Shown here piece after piece: positions 1 to 7,488 of a stretch of DNA of 64,000 nucleotides. The stretch is from NCBI RefSeq assembly GCF_016908195.1, contig NZ_JAFBDK010000005.1:62001-126000 (forward strand). The letters are read 5' to 3'. The translations under genes were made by a program, and so were the position numbers. The notes under the pieces are model-generated. The model saw only the letters and a program-made list of their open reading frames with translations, ran no database searches and was not told where the DNA came from. Source of the stretch: Jeotgalibacillus terrae. Lineage in GTDB: Bacteria; Bacillota; Bacilli; Bacillales; Jeotgalibacillaceae. Numbering within the stretch: the first letter of the stretch is position 1; every line of letters begins with the position of its first letter.

Positions 1-144
1 ATGCGCTGAAATCGTGCATCACCACATTTTTTTGCTGATAGATAACTCTATAGCACCTATGTATAAAAGTCTAAATACAACGCTCCATTAATTTAGCCCC
101 ATAGATCTGAATTTGACAAAAATATAAAACCATTTTAAGATAAA

Positions 145-160
145 ACTGATCAATCAATCA
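145..160. promoter_or_regulatory. Candidate TetR operator upstream of the first regulator
   Basis: The sequence ACTGATCAATCAATCA lies about 45 bases before the TetR start. Its ACTGATCAAT core recurs at 886-895, between the regulator and the next gene. A site shared by both promoters is typical of TetR autoregulation plus control of a neighbour. This is inferred from the repeat alone. Confidence 0.4.
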
Positions 161-201
161 AAATAAAAAATAACCAGTCAAATATTGAAGGTAGGATTCG
201 A

Positions 202-801
202 ATGAAAAACAAACAATATTTAATTGCTGATGCACGTAAGGAACAAATTATAAATGCTGCTATTGATGCATTAAGGGAGTATGGTTACGTAAACACAAGT
301 CTTTCCAAAATAGCCGATAAGGCAAAAACCAGCACAGGGCTTCTGTCGTACCATTTCTCCGGCAAAGAAGATTTAATGAACCACACTTTGCTTTATCTGG
401 TTGAACAGGAAAAAGCCTTTATTAAAGAAAAAGTAGAAAATGAGAAGACTTACACTGATCAGTTGATGGCGTTCATAGATCAAGGCATCGCATATCGAGG
501 TATAAAGCGTGAGAATACCACAGCATTGCTCGAAATTGTGTTTAATGTCCGTACACCAGACAATGTGCCTTATTTCAAGGGGGAAATAACTCCTGAAGAT
601 GAGTTGAATCTTTTGTTAGAAAAGATCCTGTCTGAAGGACAAAAAGCTAAAGAATTTAATGAATTTGATACTAAAGTGGTTGCAATGATCATAAGGGGAG
701 CGGTATCACTCTCAATGTCATTGCCACAAATTGAAGATGATCCAAGGTTTGAAGAATACAGTGTCAAAGTGAAAGAAAACATATTTAAAATGATTAAATA
801 A
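202..801 (+). CDS. TetR/AcrR family transcriptional regulator
   Basis: A 199-residue TetR-type repressor. The N-terminal helix-turn-helix (about residues 12-58) reads as a classic TetR fold, with AAIDALREYGYVNTSLSKIA followed by the TSTGLLSYHFSGKEDL recognition segment. The remaining ~140 residues form the variable ligand-binding and dimerisation domain. GGTAGGATTCG precedes the ATG. The ACTGATCAAT core found before this gene and again before the next gene suggests it represses both. The ligand cannot be read from sequence. The family call is secure; the target assignment is inference. Confidence 0.9.
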   Translation: MKNKQYLIADARKEQIINAAIDALREYGYVNTSLSKIADKAKTSTGLLSYHFSGKEDLMNHTLLYLVEQEKAFIKEKVENEKTYTDQLMAFIDQGIAYRGIKRENTTALLEIVFNVRTPDNVPYFKGEITPEDELNLLLEKILSEGQKAKEFNEFDTKVVAMIIRGAVSLSMSLPQIEDDPRFEEYSVKVKENIFKMIK

Positions 802-804
802 GTC

Positions 805-843
805 CTCTTAACGAGTGTATGCCTGTTTTACTCTCGTTAAGAG
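805..843 (+). terminator. Hairpin after tetR-type gene
   Basis: Perfect 11-bp inverted repeat CTCTTAACGAG (805-815) and CTCGTTAAGAG (833-843) directly after the TetR stop. The U-run is weak and delayed (T-stretch at about 865), so termination is likely but not certain. Confidence 0.5.
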
Positions 844-881
844 TGAATACTTAAAGTGTATATTTTTTTATCTAAAAACTG

Positions 882-895
882 ATTGACTGATCAAT
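882..895. promoter_or_regulatory. Second candidate TetR operator
   Basis: ATTGACTGATCAAT has inverted arms ATTGA/TCAAT and shares ACTGATCAAT with the site at 145-160. It lies about 95 bases upstream of the following membrane-protein gene. This fits a TetR regulon of the two adjacent genes. Confidence 0.4.
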
Positions 896-990
896 ATTAA
901 AACCAAACGATCAGTAAATGTAGTGTAGGAAACGCAAAAAACCTTATAAGAGTTGTGACGTGATTAATAAAAGGAAGGGGTTTTAGAGGG

Positions 991-1659
991 ATGTACGGTT
1001 CTATTAAGAAAATGAAACATAAAAGAAAGATGAAAAAAGTGAAAGCAGGAGACGGTCACCTTTTAAAAAAGTACCGGCTCTGGAATGTGTTTACTCATTC
1101 ATTATTCCATGTGGAAGTCACCAACAAAACTGAAGGTGAAACAACAAAGTATGCAATCAAATCAAAGTACTTCACTGAAGAGCCCAGGGTTGATTTATAT
1201 AAAGAAGGCAGGCATGTTTCCTATTCAAAGCTTCCGGCAGTCCTGCCTGTGAACGGGGGTGTCATTAAAGTTAATAAAAATTCAATTGGTATCAATGGCA
1301 TTCGTTATGTGTCTGACCAGGAAGCTACTTATTCTGTTTATCCAGATAGACGTTCAGTTAGGGGATTAAGATTATGGTTTCACAAACGATTTCCAAACAC
1401 CAGCGCATTAGTTGGTCTGATCGCTGTAATCGCCTTATTAATTTCAACCACTTTAGGACTGGTCCAATTAATGGAATCCTTCTCTGATATTCCATGGATC
1501 GCAGAAAATATCGGAATATTTAAATCTCCTGTTACATTATCAGTCGGGACCAACTTAACAATCGGACTGGCAGCAGCTCTTGCAGGGATAGAAAGAACAC
1601 TGATGTTCAGGAATCATTGGTTGATTGACATTGAGAATATCAATACGGGTGAAGGTTAA
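991..1659 (+). CDS. Hypothetical membrane protein, two C-terminal TM helices
   Basis: A 222-residue protein of unknown family. The first ~130 residues are basic and soluble, starting with a Lys/Arg-rich stretch. They are followed by two hydrophobic helices, about residues 138-158 (ALVGLIAVIALLISTTLGL) and 180-200 (VTLSVGTNLTIGLAAALAG). AAGGAAGGGG precedes the ATG with somewhat long spacing. It stands alone downstream of the TetR gene and behind a putative copy of the same operator, so it is the most likely target of that regulator. I recognise no catalytic motif. Confidence 0.7.
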   Translation: MYGSIKKMKHKRKMKKVKAGDGHLLKKYRLWNVFTHSLFHVEVTNKTEGETTKYAIKSKYFTEEPRVDLYKEGRHVSYSKLPAVLPVNGGVIKVNKNSIGINGIRYVSDQEATYSVYPDRRSVRGLRLWFHKRFPNTSALVGLIAVIALLISTTLGLVQLMESFSDIPWIAENIGIFKSPVTLSVGTNLTIGLAAALAGIERTLMFRNHWLIDIENINTGEG

Positions 1660-1889
1660 TTCAACGTTTATCCATGAAAATGAACAATTAAAATAATGAC
1701 TCATAAGAGAAATCAAAGAACTTAAGAAGATAACGGATAACAGAAGTGCTTAGTTCGAAAACACTGTTATGTAGTTTCTATAGAAAGTTCAGGAAATCTA
1801 ATTATTGAAAAGTAAAAAGCCCTCAAAGACAGGATGTTGCATGAATGCCGTTTTATGTATATTCTTTAACTATTCGGAGGTGATACCTG

Positions 1890-1952
1890 ATGACAACCGC
1901 AAGAAATATGCAGGCGTCAGAATTGGCACCTACTCATGCAAAGCCTGATTAA
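1890..1952 (+). CDS. Leader peptide upstream of the FusB-type gene
   Basis: A 20-codon ORF (MTTARNMQASELAPTHAKPD) with a near-perfect ribosome binding site, GGAGGTGAT at 1876-1884, in the 5' region of the FusB-type gene. Its 3' end overlaps the left arm of a 9-bp stem (1939-1947) that pairs with 2018-2026. A second stem then covers part of the fusB-type ribosome binding site. Leader peptides with this geometry control inducible resistance genes by translational attenuation. Expression of the peptide itself is inferred. Confidence 0.55.
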   Translation: MTTARNMQASELAPTHAKPD

Positions 1953-2056
1953 GTAGGCGATACTTTGTGTGGGGTTAAGGGTTCTATATTAATCGCCAAT
2001 CAATGTATCTTTCTATTCAGGCTTTGTACTTATCTAATGATTGTAAAGATAAGGAG
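1939..2056 (+). promoter_or_regulatory. Attenuator-like leader structure before FusB-type gene
   Basis: CAAAGCCTG (1939-1947) is the exact reverse complement of CAGGCTTTG (2018-2026). CTTATCT (2029-2035) pairs with AGATAAG (2047-2053), occluding part of the AAGGAG ribosome binding site at 2051-2056. A ribosome stalled in the leader peptide would disturb the first stem, which is the logic of translational attenuation. Pairings are seen directly; the switch is inferred. Confidence 0.5.
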
Positions 2057-2065
2057 CGGATGGAA

Positions 2066-2725
2066 ATGGATACAGCTAAAAAAACGGAACAAATGTTTAT
2101 TCGAAATGACCAATATAATTTTATTGCTCGGCAGGTCTACTTTATTATTCACACTCAAAACACTGTGCATCACAAGGATACCCGGGACGGAGTCAGGCTT
2201 CATTCGATGGCAAAAGTCAGGGAGATGATTCCTGATCTGACTGAGGAGCAGGAAGCGCTTTTGAACCGTATGACTGAAGTGGAAAGCGAGTCTGAAGCGC
2301 GGACTTTTCTGGGTGAGTTGAAACATGATTATGTGATCCCGTTTCAGACATTGTCTAAGAAAAAAGTAGAGAAGCTATTTCCGAAAGCGAAAAAGCTTCA
2401 GATGCCGGATCTGGATACGCTGGACTTTCAGCGGTTATCTTACCTTGGATGGTTTGATACACGGGCCCATAAACAGTATTTGATCGTAGAATATCAGGGG
2501 AAGTTAAAGGGCGTTTCAGGCCACTTTGCGAACAGCAATAACAAGGGCATTTGCAGTATTTGTAACCACCTGGGTGAAGTTGCTTTATTCATGACAAAGG
2601 TTAAAAGCGGAAAAGAGACTTACACTAGTAGAGGCAACTATATTTGTAAAGATAGTCAGGCGTGCAATGAAAATTTGACAGATATACAAAAGCTAGAAGA
2701 TTTTCTGGGGTATCTTTTTCAATAA
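2066..2725 (+). CDS. FusB/FBP family EF-G-binding protein (fusidic acid resistance type)
   Basis: A 219-residue homologue of the FusB/FusC proteins, which bind elongation factor G and rescue ribosomes stalled by fusidic acid. The C-terminal half carries the diagnostic treble-clef zinc finger: CSICNH, then YICKDSQAC, giving the C-x2-C...C-x5-C ligands, with the conserved flanking LTDIQKLEDF. The central GWFDTRAHKQYLI block also matches FusB. The ATG at 2066 is preferred because AAGGAG sits 9 bases before it; the ATG at 2060 is too close. A leader peptide and alternative stems lie upstream, suggesting induction by ribosome stalling. Chromosomal FusB-like proteins are common in Bacillales, so clinical resistance is not implied. 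Confidence 0.9.
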   Translation: MDTAKKTEQMFIRNDQYNFIARQVYFIIHTQNTVHHKDTRDGVRLHSMAKVREMIPDLTEEQEALLNRMTEVESESEARTFLGELKHDYVIPFQTLSKKKVEKLFPKAKKLQMPDLDTLDFQRLSYLGWFDTRAHKQYLIVEYQGKLKGVSGHFANSNNKGICSICNHLGEVALFMTKVKSGKETYTSRGNYICKDSQACNENLTDIQKLEDFLGYLFQ

Positions 2726-2768
2726 AACAAATGGTTAGAATTAATTCCTCAAAAATAGAGAGTAGCCG

Positions 2769-2819
2769 ATTGGCTGGTATGAAGACGGTAGTGACCCGGA
2801 CTCATGCCAGCCAATTTTT
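2769..2819 (+). terminator. Rho-independent terminator after FusB-type gene
   Basis: A stem of about 14 bp, ATTGGCTGGTATGA (2769-2782) with TCATGCCAGCCAAT (2802-2815), is followed by TTTTTC. One G-U pair is present. Confidence 0.85.
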
Positions 2820-2901
2820 CATTTGGACAGCTTGTAGACAGACAGTATTACAGGTAATATTAGGAATAAACTGATAATGACATACAAAGAGGTGTTATAG
2901 A

Positions 2902-3105
2902 ATGATTTTTCGTGGTAACCACCGTCAGGAAGAAGATCGTTTCATGGTGAAGTCCTATCAAAGCATACCTGATTATGGAAGGGTCACTATTTTAGTTGAT
3001 AAGAAAACGGGTGTGCACTATATGAATACTTGGATGGGTCAGAGCGGAGGATTAACGCCGCTGCTTGATGAGAATGGGGAAGTGATTGTGGAAAAGACGG
3101 AGTGA
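2902..3105 (+). CDS. DUF6440 family small protein
   Basis: A 67-residue protein matching the DUF6440 pattern: an N-terminal basic segment, then VTILVDKKTGVHYMN, and GGLTPLLDENGEVIV near the C-terminus. The fold is a small beta-rich domain of unknown function, often seen as a stand-alone cytoplasmic protein in Firmicutes. The ribosome binding site is AGAGGTG. The gene is followed 18 bases later by a membrane protein, with which it may be co-transcribed. No catalytic residues can be proposed. Confidence 0.8.
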   Translation: MIFRGNHRQEEDRFMVKSYQSIPDYGRVTILVDKKTGVHYMNTWMGQSGGLTPLLDENGEVIVEKTE

Positions 3106-3123
3106 TCGGGAGGGAGAATCGAT

Positions 3124-3570
3124 ATGACTGAAGCAAAAAGAATTCAAACAAATGCCTGGCTGTTGCTTTTGATGATTCCGCTATTTGTCATGGGGTATAG
3201 TTTCGCTGTTGATGCAGAGCGTCTTTTCTGGGTGTTTGAATGGAGCTATTACGTGCTTATTGCTGCGTTACTGATCTTTGCGCTTTGGAATACTGCAGCG
3301 GCGAAAGGGTCGTTAAAGTGGGCAGCAGGAGCCATCGCGGCCTTTTTGCTGCAGCTGATCGTCCTTAGTTTGTATGTAGGGCCGTTCACGATATATGCCA
3401 TGTTTTTTGTGTTTTACGCTGTGACAGCAGCTGTGTTGTTCATACTGATCATGGCTTTTCGAAAAACAGACCGCTATAGAGTGATGATCGGACTGTTCAT
3501 CGGACTCAGTATCATCATGGTTCTCTATATGGCTTTGATTCAGAGCTTATGGGGTGTGAATTGGATGTAA
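3124..3570 (+). CDS. Hypothetical polytopic membrane protein
   Basis: A 148-residue, strongly hydrophobic protein with about five predicted helices (near residues 11-28, 35-55, 62-85, 88-110 and 118-140). A short charged stretch, RKTDRYR, precedes the last helix. It starts 18 bases after the preceding DUF6440 gene behind GGGAGG, suggesting a two-gene operon. I do not recognise the family and no motif points to a substrate. Confidence 0.75.
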   Translation: MTEAKRIQTNAWLLLLMIPLFVMGYSFAVDAERLFWVFEWSYYVLIAALLIFALWNTAAAKGSLKWAAGAIAAFLLQLIVLSLYVGPFTIYAMFFVFYAVTAAVLFILIMAFRKTDRYRVMIGLFIGLSIIMVLYMALIQSLWGVNWM

Positions 3571-3635
3571 AATGTGGAAGTTGGGGTCTGTCCCAGCTTG
3601 TATGTCCCACCCTTCAATGAAAGGAATTATCCAAC

Positions 3636-4505
3636 ATGACATTAACTAAAATCATCAAACACTTTGGCTTGTCCACACAATCAATTAATGACGTAGCTGA
3701 CTCGCATAGTTCAACGGTATACAGGATCCTTCTCACACATGGAGAAATTGTCTACATAAAGATCCCGTTCAATAAGTTAAAGTTTCACAGAGAGGTAAAG
3801 GCCTACAGCATTCTTGAAGACCGGGTTTCAGTTCCGCGCCTGCTTGATGTCTGGGAGGGAGACGATGAGACGGCGGGGGCGCTGCTATTATCAGAATTGA
3901 AGGGTGAGCCTCTCACGCCAAAGATTTCAACTTCGCTTGCATATGAAACAGGTGTGTATCATGCATCACTGCACGCCATTCAGCCGCCTCCAGGGATGGA
4001 CCTCTTACATATCGACAATGAATTTCCAAACTGGTCTGAGTTTGTGGACCGGATGTTTTACGGTTTTGCAGAGGATACGATTAAAGTGATTGAACCGTCC
4101 TTATATGAGCGGTCGATTCAAAAATATATGGACATGAAAAAAGAGCTTCCTGCCCCGGATGGACCTGCTTTTATCCATATGGATTTTCGTCCGGCAAATA
4201 TTTTAGTTAAGAATGACCAGATCATCGGTTCTATTGACTTTGAAAGTGTCCGCTTTGGTGCGACAGAAATGGATTTTTCAAAAATTCACCGGGATTTTTT
4301 GAGTCTGGATCCGTCACTCTATCAAGCGTATCAGGATGGTTATCGCAGCATCCGTCCGCTGATTGATCTTGATCACGTGCTGAAATTTTACCGTTTCACT
4401 GATGCCTTTAACAGTATCGGATGGTGCCAGAGACGAGGAATTGAGAAGAATAGATCCTTTTATGAGCAGAATCTGGCTCTATTAAAAACAGAGTTAAGTG
4501 ATTAA
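3636..4505 (+). CDS. Aminoglycoside phosphotransferase-fold (APH) family kinase
   Basis: A 289-residue protein of the APH/choline-kinase-like superfamily, which transfers ATP phosphate to small-molecule hydroxyls. The catalytic loop is visible as FIHMDFRPANIL (H-x-D-x4-N), followed 13 residues later by the metal-binding IDFES motif. The N-terminal lobe has YIKIPFNKLKFHREVKAYSIL, with a candidate ATP-anchoring lysine and the partner Glu. Many members are not antibiotic kinases, and the substrate here is unknown. GAAAGGAA precedes the ATG. No close operon partner is seen. Confidence 0.85.
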   Translation: MTLTKIIKHFGLSTQSINDVADSHSSTVYRILLTHGEIVYIKIPFNKLKFHREVKAYSILEDRVSVPRLLDVWEGDDETAGALLLSELKGEPLTPKISTSLAYETGVYHASLHAIQPPPGMDLLHIDNEFPNWSEFVDRMFYGFAEDTIKVIEPSLYERSIQKYMDMKKELPAPDGPAFIHMDFRPANILVKNDQIIGSIDFESVRFGATEMDFSKIHRDFLSLDPSLYQAYQDGYRSIRPLIDLDHVLKFYRFTDAFNSIGWCQRRGIEKNRSFYEQNLALLKTELSD

Positions 4506-4595
4506 ATAACTTATTTATGACGTGAAGCAGAGTAATGAGAGGGGACATAATCATCGTTGACCCTTCTCACTGCATTGCAAGGAGGTATCAAAGCC

Positions 4596-4765
4596 ATGGT
4601 GTCTAATAAAAAAAGTATTGGATACTTGCAATTCCATTTATAATTATCGGGGTGCTGCTTGTTATCTACCTTCCAACTGAACAAAAACCCTTTGTACCAC
4701 TCTTGGGATTATGTTTTTGGGGTGCTCTTTATTTTTGGAATAAATTTGAACAGAGAAAAAAATGA
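4596..4765 (+). pseudogene. Small two-helix membrane protein with a frameshift in an A7 run
   Basis: ATG at 4596 sits 9 bases after a perfect AAGGAGGT (4579-4586), but the frame ends after 15 codons. Adding one A to the run at 4606-4612 restores a continuous 56-residue frame to the TGA at 4763. That frame encodes two hydrophobic segments, WILAIPFIIIGVLLVIYL and VPLLGLCFWGALYFW, with a basic tail. So this is a broken gene, a slippage-controlled gene or a sequencing error in a homopolymer. The protein is not recognised. Confidence 0.6.
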
Positions 4766-5158
4766 ATATTCTTCAATGAAAAGAAGACCGGAATCCCACT
4801 ATTCTTTTTATTCATTATTAATAGTGTCTTGATACAATTGTTTGATAGTCTGAATTTGGAGTTGAGTATAGGTTTATAGAACAGCCATCGCCATTCCAAC
4901 ATCATATTGAATAACAGAGCATGGCGAATTGTTCAGTTCTACCGGGGCACCGCGACATGATTATGTGGATATAAAGGCGTCGAAAAAAAACAGCCTCAAA
5001 TCGATGTGTAAGTTCCAGATCATATAACTCCTGGATGCCAAACAGGTTCACTTTTCTTATAATAAGAAAACTTTCATTTTTTACGGGATGAAACGCTTGA
5101 AGGCATTGGGCAGAGAATTATGAAATTCATAAGAATGAATCAGGAAGATGGTGAATCA
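4766..5158. other. Intergenic stretch without a convincing gene
   Basis: Just after the frameshifted mini-gene, the same reading frame continues beyond the TGA for 37 codons with one hydrophobic stretch. It lacks a start codon, so it may be a remnant. An imperfect inverted repeat, TTTTCTTAT/AATAAGAAAA, sits near 5053-5071. Nothing else is supported. Confidence 0.3.
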
Positions 5159-5689
5159 ATGAACTGGTTTACATTGTGGATGATTGTCATCAATACTTCA
5201 TTCTGGTTAGTATGCTGTTTTGGAGTGGCTTACTTAGTCAGACTCATTCCAGAATCCTTATATATAAAAAATCAATGGTTCTTTAAAGAACACCCATTTG
5301 AGAAAAAGTTATATAAAATACTTCGTTTAAATAAATGGAAGGACCGGCTTCCTGAATGGGGAAAAGTATGGCATTTTGAAAAGAAAAACCTCGATAAGGA
5401 ACTTAGTTTGAAATATGTTGATCAATTTATTTTAGAAACGAAATACTCGGAAATTGGTCATTTGGGTATGGCTGTAGCAGGGTTCGCCTGTGTGCTGGTC
5501 AACCCGGGTGATTATGTTGTTATGGCCTTTAGTTGTTCGATCATTAACTTGTTTATTCAAATGCCGTTCTGTTTGATTCAAAGGTACAATAGGCCCCGAC
5601 TGCTCAGGTTGAAATTAAGACTGGAGTATCAGAATCAAAAATCTTCTGATACGAGTCGTGATTTAAATCGGCCGGTTTATAAGGTATAG
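5159..5689 (+). CDS. crtO: CrtO-like glycosyl-4,4'-diaponeurosporenoate acyltransferase
   Basis: About 176 residues resembling staphylococcal CrtO, the membrane acyltransferase of the last step of staphyloxanthin-type C30 carotenoid synthesis. Matching landmarks are an N-terminal TM helix, a KxWFFKEHPFEKKLYKIL-like block, KWKDRLPE, ILETKYSEIGH, a second hydrophobic region and the C-terminal IQRYNRPRLLRLKLRL signature. The ATG at 5159 follows AGGAAG. An upstream in-frame ATG at 5120 has no clear ribosome binding site. No other carotenoid genes (crtM, crtN, crtP, crtQ) lie in this window, so its pathway partners must be elsewhere, or the substrate differs. Confidence 0.75.
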   Translation: MNWFTLWMIVINTSFWLVCCFGVAYLVRLIPESLYIKNQWFFKEHPFEKKLYKILRLNKWKDRLPEWGKVWHFEKKNLDKELSLKYVDQFILETKYSEIGHLGMAVAGFACVLVNPGDYVVMAFSCSIINLFIQMPFCLIQRYNRPRLLRLKLRLEYQNQKSSDTSRDLNRPVYKV

Positions 5690-5772
5690 GTGAATTGAAC
5701 TTTTAAGGTATAATCCTATTTGACTTAAACATCTAGCAGGCTACATGAACAACAGAGGAAGAAGTGGTGAAG

Positions 5773-6474
5773 ATGAATGAAACGATTTTGCTGATAGAGG
5801 ACGATCAGCAGATTCATGACATGGTACTCAATCACATGGAAAGGGAAGGTTATGCTGTTACATCAGCATTCGACGGTGATGAGGCACTGAGTCTGTTTTC
5901 GAAAAGAACGTATGATTTAGTTATTTTAGACTTGATGCTGCCAACTGCAAACGGGCTCGATATTTTGCAGGAGATGCGAAAAGACAGCATGCTGCCGATT
6001 TTAATTATGTCTGCAAAAGGCAGTGATCTGGATAAGGCACTGGGGCTTGGGTTTGGAGCGGATGATTATATTGCCAAGCCTTTTTCATTAATTGAGATGA
6101 CAGCCCGTGTCAAAGCCGCACTGCGCCGGTCAAAGCAATATAGCCAGACGGCAACAGACCAGGCAGAGCAAACGGTCAGGATTGGTGATGTAGAGATGAA
6201 CATGTCAAACTTTTCCGTAGTAAAGAATGGGGAAGTTGTAAACCTGACAGCCAAAGAATTCCAGATTTTAAGCTTGCTCGCGACAAATCCAAATCGGGTT
6301 TTTACGAAGGGACAGTTATTTGAAAGTGTCTGGAAAGAAGCATATTACGGAGACGATAACGTGATCAACGTCCATATCAGGCGTCTGAGAGGGAAAATAG
6401 AAGACAATCCTTCTTCGCCAACCTACATCAAGACAATCTGGGGAATCGGCTACAAGATTGAGGTTGAAACATGA
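5773..6474 (+). CDS. OmpR/PhoB family response regulator, YcbL-like
   Basis: A 233-residue response regulator. The receiver domain (residues 3-115) has the acidic pair EDD near the N-terminus, the phosphoacceptor Asp53 in LVILDLMLP, and the conserved Lys in YIAKPFS. The C-terminal winged helix contains VNLTAKEFQIL and NVINVHIRRLRGKIE. ATG at 5773 was chosen over the in-frame GTGs at 5764 and 5767; all lie close behind AGAGGAAG. The stop overlaps the kinase start (ATGA). The order regulator, kinase, ATPase, permease matches the ycbLMNO set of Bacillus subtilis. The 11-bp repeats at 7403-7431 are the likely binding site. Confidence 0.92.
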   Translation: MNETILLIEDDQQIHDMVLNHMEREGYAVTSAFDGDEALSLFSKRTYDLVILDLMLPTANGLDILQEMRKDSMLPILIMSAKGSDLDKALGLGFGADDYIAKPFSLIEMTARVKAALRRSKQYSQTATDQAEQTVRIGDVEMNMSNFSVVKNGEVVNLTAKEFQILSLLATNPNRVFTKGQLFESVWKEAYYGDDNVINVHIRRLRGKIEDNPSSPTYIKTIWGIGYKIEVET

Positions 6475-7400
6475 CGTATGTATGCGCTGTCCTGTTACTT
6501 TTATTAATATTTGTCAGTTACCGCTACTACAAAATTAAAAAAACAGTGACTGAAGACCTCCCTTATTTATCAACAAAAATCAACGACATTATTGAAAAGC
6601 AATCGTCTGAAAGGGTGCTTGTCACTACGAATGAAACGGCCCTGCGTGATTTGCTGGTCAGTATCAATTCACTACTTGACTATCATCAGGAATATATTGC
6701 TGATGGCACCCGGATGAGAACCTCAATGAATCGTATGCTCTCTAACATTTCTCATGATCTCAAGACCCCATTAACAGTGATCTTAGGCTATATCGAGACC
6801 ATTCAGCATGATCAGAACTATACGCTTGAAGAACGCGAAAAACTGCTGGCAAAGGTTAATGGCAAGGTAATGGAAGTTGGACACTTAATCAGTAAGTTTT
6901 TTGACCTTGCAAAGCTGGAATCGAATGATTGGCCAATTGATATGAAGACAACAGATGTAAGTGAAGTGTGCCGTAAAGCCATACTCGGCTATTATGACAC
7001 CTTAACCGCCACCGGCTTTGAAGTATCCGTTGATATACCGGAAGAACCGATTTTGATCAATGCTGATGGAGATGCGCTTACGCGGGTTCTGGAGAATTTA
7101 TTGTCCAATGCAATCCGTTATGGGAAAGAAGGTAACATACTGGGCCTTGCACTTCGACAGGCAGAAGGCCATATCATGATTGACATATGGGACAGGGGCA
7201 GAGGAATAAACGAAAAAGATGTCAACAGGATCTTTGAGCGCTTATATACACTTGAAGATGCAAGAAGCTCCTCAGCTGAAGGCAGCGGGCTTGGATTAAC
7301 CATTGCCAAAAGACTGGTAGAACGAATGAACGGCAGCATTGCATTCACAAGTGTTCCATTTAAAAAGACCGTATTTACAGTAACATTCAAGCACGAATGA
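6471..7400 (+). CDS. Sensor histidine kinase, YcbM-like
   Basis: A 309-residue kinase with only one N-terminal TM helix (residues 2-19) and essentially no extracellular sensor. Such kinases usually sense through a partner transporter. The dimerisation box is NISHDLKTPLTVILGY with phospho-acceptor His95. The ATP-binding domain has ENLLSNAIRYG (N box), DRGRGI (G1) and GSGLGLTIAKRLVE (G2). Translation is coupled to the response regulator through an ATGA overlap. The downstream ABC transporter is the likely target and possible sensing partner, as inferred from gene order. Confidence 0.92.
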   Translation: MTYVCAVLLLLLIFVSYRYYKIKKTVTEDLPYLSTKINDIIEKQSSERVLVTTNETALRDLLVSINSLLDYHQEYIADGTRMRTSMNRMLSNISHDLKTPLTVILGYIETIQHDQNYTLEEREKLLAKVNGKVMEVGHLISKFFDLAKLESNDWPIDMKTTDVSEVCRKAILGYYDTLTATGFEVSVDIPEEPILINADGDALTRVLENLLSNAIRYGKEGNILGLALRQAEGHIMIDIWDRGRGINEKDVNRIFERLYTLEDARSSSAEGSGLGLTIAKRLVERMNGSIAFTSVPFKKTVFTVTFKHE

Positions 7401-7402
7401 AA

Positions 7403-7431
7403 CTTAAGAATTTCGTAAGGATTTAGTAAGT
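7403..7431 (+). promoter_or_regulatory. 11-bp direct repeats, likely response-regulator binding site
   Basis: Consecutive 11-mers CTTAAGAATTT (7403), CGTAAGGATTT (7414) and AGTAAGT (7425) share the core TAAGNATTT in exact 11-base phase. This is the geometry used by OmpR-family dimers. The repeats stand between the kinase gene and the ABC genes, about 20 bases before a plausible -10 (GATAAAGT near 7450), so they probably drive the transporter promoter. Confidence 0.6.
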
Positions 7432-7488
7432 GGAATGACAGGATCCTCTGATAAAGTGAATCTAAGAGATAAGAGAGGAGATTGCTGC

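Noticed and set aside
4766-4880. Continuation of the frameshifted mini-gene frame past its TGA
   Set aside because: One hydrophobic stretch is present but there is no start codon or ribosome binding site; may be a remnant, but not supportable as a gene.
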